DNA of 64,000 bases from Lewinellaceae bacterium (GTDB lineage: Bacteria > Bacteroidota > Bacteroidia > Chitinophagales > Saprospiraceae): assembly GCA_020636075.1 (NCBI GenBank), contig JACJYO010000002.1, positions 248,001-312,000 on the forward strand, written 5' to 3'. The number at the start of each line of letters is the position of its first letter. Position 1 is the first letter of the stretch. A model generated the notes under the pieces. That model searched no databases. It saw only the letters and a list, made by a program, of their open reading frames with translations, and was not told where the DNA came from. Positions 59,189-64,000 of this stretch are shown piece by piece. The translations under genes were made by a program, and so were the position numbers.

Positions 59189-60121
59189 ATGCCCAAAGTA
59201 AAAATAGACGGTTTCGAAGTGGAAGTCCCCGAGGGTACCACCATACTGAATGCGGCGCGCCAGATCGGTGGCGATATCGTGCCGCCGGCTATGTGCTATT
59301 ATTCCAGCCTCAAAGGCTCAGGAGGCAAATGCCGCACCTGCCTGGTTAAAGTCACGAAAGGTTCTGCCAATGACGCCCGCCCGCTTCCCAAGCTGGTAGC
59401 ATCTTGCCAAACCCAGGTACTCGACGGCATGGAAGTGGCAAATATCAGCAGCGATGAAGTGCTGAACGCACGCCGGGGAGTCGTTGAATTCCTGTTGATC
59501 AATCACCCGCTCGATTGCCCGATTTGCGATCAGGCCGGCGAATGCCATTTGCAAGACCTTTCTTTTGAACATGGCTTGGCCGACACTCGCTATGAGTTTG
59601 AGCGCCGCACCTTCGAAAAAATCGACATCGGCCCGTATATCAAACTGCACATGACGCGATGCATTCTTTGCTATCGCTGTGTGTACACGGCGCAGCAACT
59701 GACTCCGGAGCGCGTGCACGGCGTGATTGGCCGGGGCGATCATGCTGAAATCAGCACTTTTATCGAAAAGGCCATCGACAACGATTTTTCAGGCAATGTG
59801 ATCGACGTTTGCCCGGTAGGTGCACTCACCGATCGGACATTCCGATTCAAGAGCCGGGTCTGGTTTTTAAAACCGATGGATGCCCACCGCAACTGTGAAA
59901 AATGCAGTGGCAAGGCTGTTGCCTGGATGTACGGCAATGAAATTTTCCGCGTGACCGGCCGCAAAGATCAATATGGCGAGGTGCACGATTTTATTTGCAA
60001 TACCTGCCGTTTTGAGAAAAAAGCACTGGAAGACTGGACGATCGAAGGACCGCGCGACATTGACCGGCACTCTGTGATCTCGCAAAATCACTACGAAAAC
60101 AAAACCGTTACGGTAAAATAA
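59189..60121 (+). CDS. nuoG: NADH-quinone oxidoreductase subunit G, short form
   Basis: 310 residues from ATG 59189 (MPKVKIDGFEVEVPEGTTIL); an earlier in-frame ATG at 59156 lies within the preceding gene. Iron-sulfur ligands: CYYSSLKGSGGKCRTC ... CQTQ for [2Fe-2S] N1b; HPLDCPICDQAGEC for the His-ligated N5; CILCYRC ... VCPVGAL for N4; and NCEKC ... CNTC near the end. The large molybdopterin-type C-terminal domain of E. coli NuoG (about 900 residues) is missing, as is usual for Bacteroidota short forms. Soluble arm. Confidence 0.93.
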   Translation: MPKVKIDGFEVEVPEGTTILNAARQIGGDIVPPAMCYYSSLKGSGGKCRTCLVKVTKGSANDARPLPKLVASCQTQVLDGMEVANISSDEVLNARRGVVEFLLINHPLDCPICDQAGECHLQDLSFEHGLADTRYEFERRTFEKIDIGPYIKLHMTRCILCYRCVYTAQQLTPERVHGVIGRGDHAEISTFIEKAIDNDFSGNVIDVCPVGALTDRTFRFKSRVWFLKPMDAHRNCEKCSGKAVAWMYGNEIFRVTGRKDQYGEVHDFICNTCRFEKKALEDWTIEGPRDIDRHSVISQNHYENKTVTVK

Positions 60122-60131
60122 ATACAACCTG

Positions 60132-61166
60132 ATGAGCATAGTATTGCTATACGATATCTCCTTCATCCTGGAAAAATCCATCCTGGTGCTCGTGTTGTTC
60201 GCCATTACACTCACGGTGGCAGCATACGCCACCTTTGGTGAACGGAAGGTCGCAGCATTTATCCAGGATCGCGTTGGGCCAAACCGGGCCGGACCGCTTG
60301 GGTTGTTACAACCCCTGGCCGATGGCGTAAAGTTTTTCACGAAGGAAGACTTTATGCCCAATGCAGCCGAGCGTTGGCTGTATATTCTGGCCCCGGGCGC
60401 CTTTATGTTTGTGGCGTGCATGACCAGTGCCGTAATCCCCTGGGGAACCGAGCTGACGCTGTTTGGCCTGAATGTCCAACTTCAGGTGACTGACCTGAAC
60501 GTCGGCATTTTGTATATTCTCGGGTTTACATCCCTCGGGGTGTATGGAATCATGATCGGCGGGTGGTCTTCGAACAATAAATATTCGCTGTATGGCGCCA
60601 TCCGCGCCTCCTCGCAAATGATCTCCTACGAACTGGCGATGGGGCTATCGCTCATTGCGGTGGTGATGCTTACGGGCACGTTGAGTTTGAAGGAAATGGC
60701 CATCCAACAAGCCGGTATCAACTGGAACATCTGGTACCAGCCGCTGGGGTTTATCCTTTTTTTCACCTGCGCCCTGGCTGAATGTAACCGGGCACCGTTT
60801 GATATGGCGGAATGCGAAACCGAGCTGATCGGGGGGTACCACACAGAGTATAGTTCCATGAAATTGGGCTTTTTCCTTTTTGCAGAATACATCAACATGT
60901 TCATTGCCTGCGCTGTCATTGCAACCGTGTATTTCGGCGGTTATAATTTCCCTGGTGTCGATCCGGGTTGGCTGGGCGGCTTGATGGGCCCGATTGTGAT
61001 GTTTGCCAAGACCTTCTTTTTCATTTTCGTATTCATGTGGATCCGCTGGACGTTACCGCGATTCCGCTACGACCAGTTGATGCATTTGGGCTGGAAAGCA
61101 CTTATTCCGCTTTCTATTTTGAATATGTTGTTGACCGGAGCGGGGGTGCTGTTGTTTGGGAACTGA
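60132..61166 (+). CDS. nuoH: NADH-quinone oxidoreductase subunit H
   Basis: 344 residues, about eight membrane helices. Signatures GERKVAAFIQDRVGPNRAGP with LQPLADGVKFFTKED, ISYELAMGLSLIAVVMLTGT, ECNRAPFDMAECETELIGGY and WIRWTLPRFRYDQLMHLGWK. Forms the quinone-binding chamber with NuoB and NuoD. Starts ten bases after nuoG. Confidence 0.97.
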   Translation: MSIVLLYDISFILEKSILVLVLFAITLTVAAYATFGERKVAAFIQDRVGPNRAGPLGLLQPLADGVKFFTKEDFMPNAAERWLYILAPGAFMFVACMTSAVIPWGTELTLFGLNVQLQVTDLNVGILYILGFTSLGVYGIMIGGWSSNNKYSLYGAIRASSQMISYELAMGLSLIAVVMLTGTLSLKEMAIQQAGINWNIWYQPLGFILFFTCALAECNRAPFDMAECETELIGGYHTEYSSMKLGFFLFAEYINMFIACAVIATVYFGGYNFPGVDPGWLGGLMGPIVMFAKTFFFIFVFMWIRWTLPRFRYDQLMHLGWKALIPLSILNMLLTGAGVLLFGN

Positions 61167-61221
61167 ACTATATTTAATTAGGGTTATTTGGGGTTGATAC
61201 ATACTTTTAAAATAAAAAGAA

Positions 61222-61422
61222 ATGGGCTCAATAATTTTAAATTTTGAAGAAAAGCAGCTTTCACAACTTCAGGCAAAAGCAAAGGAATTGAAGTTTTCCT
61301 CTGTGGAAGAGCTGCTTATAAAAATGGCAGATAGACTTATAGAAACACATGAGATCAATTTTGAGTCTGCTATGCAATATGTTCTGAAAAAAAACAAAGA
61401 ACTGTATAAGCGCTTGGCCTGA
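61222..61422 (+). CDS. Antitoxin-like small protein next to Doc
   Basis: 66 residues, mostly helical: LNFEEKQLSQLQAKAKELKF and VEELLIKMADRLIETHEIN, then ESAMQYVLKKNKELYKRLA. The size, charge and position (stop TGA shares its A with the ATG of doc) are those of a type II antitoxin for a Doc/Fic toxin. No clear Phd fold can be assigned. Inserted between nuoH and nuoI, 55 bases after nuoH. Reading frame is intact. Confidence 0.7.
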   Translation: MGSIILNFEEKQLSQLQAKAKELKFSSVEELLIKMADRLIETHEINFESAMQYVLKKNKELYKRLA

Positions 61423-61818
61423 TGGTGTTTCTTGACTTGAATGAAGTGCTCCTCCTCCATGAATCTGTTCTCCAGCAAACAGGTGGGCTTAAAGGAGTAC
61501 GGGACATGGGAGCATTGGAATCGGCCATATCACAACCCCAAATGATAATTTTTGGTCAGGATTTGTACCCTAACACTAGCCGAAAAAGCAAGCGTTTTAG
61601 GTTTTTTACTGATCGCCAATCATCCTTTTCTGGATGGCAATAAAAGAATTGGCCATGCAGCGATGGAAACGTTTTTGCTGCTTAACGGCTTTGAAATCAA
61701 CGCGCCGGTTGACGAACAAGAATCCGTAATCCTCCAAGTAGCCTCAGGATCAATGACCAAAGAAATATTTACAGATTGGGTAAAAGAAAAAATGGTTCCG
61801 GTGCCTAAAAACCTGTGA
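61422..61818 (+). pseudogene. doc: Doc-type (Fic fold) toxin gene with a single-base frameshift
   Basis: The first frame gives FLDLNEVLLLHESVLQQTGG and GVRDMGALESAISQPQ, the N-terminus of death-on-curing proteins, then QDLYP. The family continues with TLAEKA, which here appears one frame over: ICTLTLAEKASVLGFLLIAN followed by the catalytic HPFLDGNKRIGHAA. One extra A at 61572-61573 (CCCTAACAC instead of CCCTACAC) breaks the frame; without correction translation stops at 61643 after 73 residues, before the active site. Doc phosphorylates EF-Tu and is lethal without its antitoxin. Either a true inactivation or a sequence error. Confidence 0.85.
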
Positions 61819-61838
61819 ATCAGGAACAGATAAAAAAC

Positions 61839-62390
61839 ATGCAACCACTTACGAATCGATCCAAACTCGTTGTCAATAAAAAAATGTCCTTCTGGGAGCG
61901 CATTTACCTGCCCGCCATTTTGAAGGGCATGTGGATCACCCTGAAGCATTTTTTCAAGAAAAAGAATACGGTAAACTACCCGGAAGAAAAACGCCCCGTT
62001 GCCCCGGTATGGCGTGGCTGGCACGTGCTGAAACGCGACGATCAGGGCCGTGAACGCTGTACAGCTTGCGGCTTGTGCGCGGTTGCCTGCCCGGCTGAAG
62101 CCATCACGATGACGGCAGCCGAGCGCGAAAAAGGAGAAGAAAGCCTGTACCGCGAGGAGAAATATGCGGCCGTCTACGAGATCAATATGTTGCGCTGCAT
62201 ATTCTGCGGCTTGTGCGAAGAAGCCTGTCCAAAGGAGGCCATTTTCCTGACCGACCGAATCGTGCCTTCCGACTATGTGCGCCAGAATTTTATTTTTGGA
62301 AAAGACCTTCTGGTGGAAGGCACTACACCTGAAAAAAGGATCGATGTGACCAAACGCCAGAAACATATCGTGGAAAAACAGTGGCTGTAA
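61839..62390 (+). CDS. nuoI: NADH-quinone oxidoreductase subunit I
   Basis: 183 residues from ATG 61839; a GTG at 61815, overlapping the doc stop, is also in frame. Two [4Fe-4S] motifs, CTACGLCAVACP and CIFCGLCEEACP, carry clusters N6a and N6b that feed NuoB. N-terminal amphipathic part (WERIYLPAILKGMWITLKHF) binds the membrane arm. Proper length; follows the toxin-antitoxin insertion by 20 bases. Confidence 0.95.
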   Translation: MQPLTNRSKLVVNKKMSFWERIYLPAILKGMWITLKHFFKKKNTVNYPEEKRPVAPVWRGWHVLKRDDQGRERCTACGLCAVACPAEAITMTAAEREKGEESLYREEKYAAVYEINMLRCIFCGLCEEACPKEAIFLTDRIVPSDYVRQNFIFGKDLLVEGTTPEKRIDVTKRQKHIVEKQWL

Positions 62391-62429
62391 TCAAAATCCT
62401 GTAAATCGAGAAACGAACTACCAACACAC

Positions 62430-62930
62430 ATGAGTCTGACTGTATTTTTGATATTGGGATTGGCGTCCGTGATTTTCTCGCTGCTCATGGTTTTTACCAA
62501 AAATCCGGTGCACAGCGTCATTTTCCTGATCCTGACCTTTTTCTCCATTGCGGGCCAGTATGTCTTGCTGAATGCGCAGTTTTTGGCGGTCGTTCATATT
62601 ATCGTCTATGCCGGCGCCATCATGGTCTTGTTCCTGTTCGTGTTGATGCTGCTGAATCTCAACACCGATGCCGAGCCCCGACAATCCAGTCGCTGGAAGC
62701 TTGGAGCCGCCATTGCGGCGGGCATGTTGCTGGTTACCCTGGTTGGCGCGCTGAAAGGCGGCATTAAATTGAACATGCCGGAAGAAAGCAACCCCTATGT
62801 CGGCCTCGCCCAGAATTTGGGCAAAAGCCTGTTCACCGATTTTGTCGTTCCGTTTGAAATTGCCGGCATTTTGTTTCTGGCCGCTATGGTTGGAGCAGTG
62901 TTGTTGGCTAAAAGGGACGTAAAAATATAA
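62430..62930 (+). CDS. nuoJ: NADH-quinone oxidoreductase subunit J
   Basis: 166 residues, five membrane helices. The conserved helix three YVLLNAQFLAVVHIIVYAGA and IMVLFLFVLMLL are typical. Membrane arm of the proton pump. Spaced 39 bases after nuoI and 10 bases before nuoK. Confidence 0.95.
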   Translation: MSLTVFLILGLASVIFSLLMVFTKNPVHSVIFLILTFFSIAGQYVLLNAQFLAVVHIIVYAGAIMVLFLFVLMLLNLNTDAEPRQSSRWKLGAAIAAGMLLVTLVGALKGGIKLNMPEESNPYVGLAQNLGKSLFTDFVVPFEIAGILFLAAMVGAVLLAKRDVKI

Positions 62931-62940
62931 GCACGAAGTT

Positions 62941-63261
62941 ATGCTGGATGTAATTAAAACTATTCCCATCGAATACTATGTATATCTCAGTTCGCTGCTG
63001 TTCTGCATTGGGGTGTTTGGCGTGCTGATCCGCCGGAATGCCATTGTCGTGCTGATGTGCGTCGAGTTGATGCTAAATGCTGTGAACCTGATGCTCGCGG
63101 CCTTTTCGACCTACTTGTCGGATGAACAGGGGCAAATCATGGTTTTTTTCATCATGGTAGTAGCGGCGGCAGAAGCCGCAGTGGGTTTGGGCATTCTGGT
63201 TATGGTTTTCCGGAACACCAAAACCACAGATATTTATAAACTGGATAAGCTGAAATTTTAG
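62941..63261 (+). CDS. nuoK: NADH-quinone oxidoreductase subunit K
   Basis: 106 residues, three membrane helices. The two buried Glu residues used in proton transfer are in LMCVELMLNAVNLMLAAF and VVAAAEAAVGLGILVMVF. Normal length. nuoL follows after 11 bases. Confidence 0.96.
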   Translation: MLDVIKTIPIEYYVYLSSLLFCIGVFGVLIRRNAIVVLMCVELMLNAVNLMLAAFSTYLSDEQGQIMVFFIMVVAAAEAAVGLGILVMVFRNTKTTDIYKLDKLKF

Positions 63262-63272
63262 CGCAGGCAAGC

Positions 63273-64000
63273 ATGAAAACACTTTTACCACTCATACCAT
63301 TTCTCCCATTTATCGGCTTCGCCGTAAACGGGCTGTTTGGGCGAAAGTTGTCCAAAAATCTGGTCGCCATTATCGGTTCGGGTACCTTGCTGGTTTCCTT
63401 CCTGCTCAGTGTAACTTATTTTAACGAAGTGGCATCTGCCGGGCCAATCCAGCACACCTTGTACAACTTTATCACCGTAGATAGCCTCCACGTGGATTTT
63501 TCATTCCTGGTCGATCAACTATCGGTCTGGATGATGCTGATCGTGACCGGAGTCGGTTTTCTGATCCATGTGTACTCCATCGGTTATATGCATGATGACC
63601 CTGGGTTCTGGAAATTTTTCGCCTACCTGAACCTGTTCATTTTCAGTATGCTGTTGCTCGTAATGGGCGACAACCTCATCATGTTGTTTTTGGCTGGGAA
63701 GGCGTCGGGCTATGTTCGTACCTGCTGATTGGATTTTGGTACACCAATACGGACTTCACGAAGGCCGCCCGGAAAGCATTTATCATGAACCGCATCGGCG
63801 ATTTGGGCTTGCTGTTGGGTATCTTCCTGATCTTCAAAACCTTTGGAACACTCACCTATGCTGAAATATTCAGCCGCCTAGCAACGGTAAATCCGGACAC
63901 CGGGACCATCACTGCAATTTGTCTGTTGCTATTCATAGGCGCCATGGGCAAAAGCGCCCAAATCCCGCTGTACACCTGGTTGCCCGATGCGATGGCCGGC
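63273..64000 (+). CDS. nuoL: NADH-quinone oxidoreductase subunit L, 5' part, apparent frameshift
   Basis: Antiporter-like proton-pumping subunit. The N-terminal frame reads normally to LLLVMGDNLIMLFLA, then meets a stop at 63728. The expected sequence resumes one frame over from 63695: GWEGVGLCSYLLIGFWYTNT, KAARKAFIMNRIGDLGLLLG and MGKSAQIPLYTWLPDAMAG to base 64000. A missing G in the run at 63692-63693 (TTGGCTGG instead of TTGGGCTGG) explains it. Because NuoL is needed for a full complex I, a sequencing or assembly error is the simpler reading. The rest of nuoL and presumably nuoM and nuoN lie beyond the window. Confidence 0.92.

Noticed and set aside
61560..61600. Programmed frameshifting in doc
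   Set aside because: There is no slippery heptamer or slow codon with stop at the junction, and no stimulatory structure was evident; mutation or sequence error is simpler.
63680..63735. Programmed frameshifting in nuoL
   Set aside because: Not known for this subunit and no slippery site is present; a missing G restores the conserved protein exactly.
1..64000. Prophage, insertion sequence, integrase attachment next to the two tRNAs, defence island
   Set aside because: No transposase, integrase, phage structural gene, inverted terminal repeats or duplicated tRNA 3' ends were seen.

Overview
The window is a gene-dense, compact chromosomal stretch from a Bacteroidota bacterium, most likely of the Saprospiria (Saprospiraceae, Lewinella or Haliscomenobacter type). 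The evidence is a PorP/SprF protein of the type IX secretion system (T9SS), three very large secreted proteins ending in T9SS sorting domains, SprB-type and MopE-type repeats, LytS/LytTR signalling, BshC, the Bacteroidota promoter hexad TAnnTTTG in front of many genes, and a short NuoG. The species-level guess is inference from gene style only. No rRNA, CRISPR array, insertion sequence or prophage was seen.

Layout. 1-4.9 kb (minus strand): the 5' part of a porP-like gene, then a likely operon for a beta-phosphoglucomutase-like HAD protein, a lipoprotein, a GH13 amylase lipoprotein and a family 9 glycosyltransferase. 5-19 kb: cell-surface and secretion region with a 1447-residue thioredoxin/SprB-repeat protein, a DUF3352 protein, an M43-like metalloprotease, a secreted kinase-like protein, tRNA-Ser and a vanadium haloperoxidase joined to MopE repeats. 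19-31 kb: housekeeping genes (recQ, aroK, tRNA-His, trmD, acyl-CoA reductase, ompA-like, ribH, LysM protein, kdsB) and a Kir-type K+ channel. 31-37 kb: a stress/light/signalling block with a DASH cryptochrome, a thioredoxin-like/universal-stress fusion, a CBS protein and a receiver-CRP regulator. 37-52 kb: ettA, bshC, acyltransferase, miaA, PAP2, lptF/G, rpe, exonuclease, a coiled-coil protein, a haem-binding/intradiol-dioxygenase-like fusion, a LytS/LytTR pair, folD and a CBM9 lipoprotein. 53-64 kb: the respiratory complex I operon nuoABCDEFGHIJKL, running off the right edge.

The nuo operon is the most unusual part. Its subunit genes are in the usual order but are interrupted by genes that are not complex I subunits: a DUF2750 protein between nuoE and nuoF, a pol-beta-type nucleotidyltransferase between nuoF and nuoG, and an antitoxin/Doc pair between nuoH and nuoI whose toxin is frameshifted. 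nuoL also carries an apparent one-base deletion, so a local sequence-quality problem must be excluded first.

Other things worth reading: loss of the nucleophilic Asp in the beta-phosphoglucomutase-like protein, loss of CxxC in the thioredoxin-like part of the stress-protein fusion, a perfect inverted repeat in front of the receiver-CRP gene, and a dozen exact TAnnTTTG boxes, some so close to start codons that leaderless or nearly leaderless mRNAs are implied. I did not find a clearly new defence or biosynthetic system; the candidates are novel domain fusions and operon insertions.
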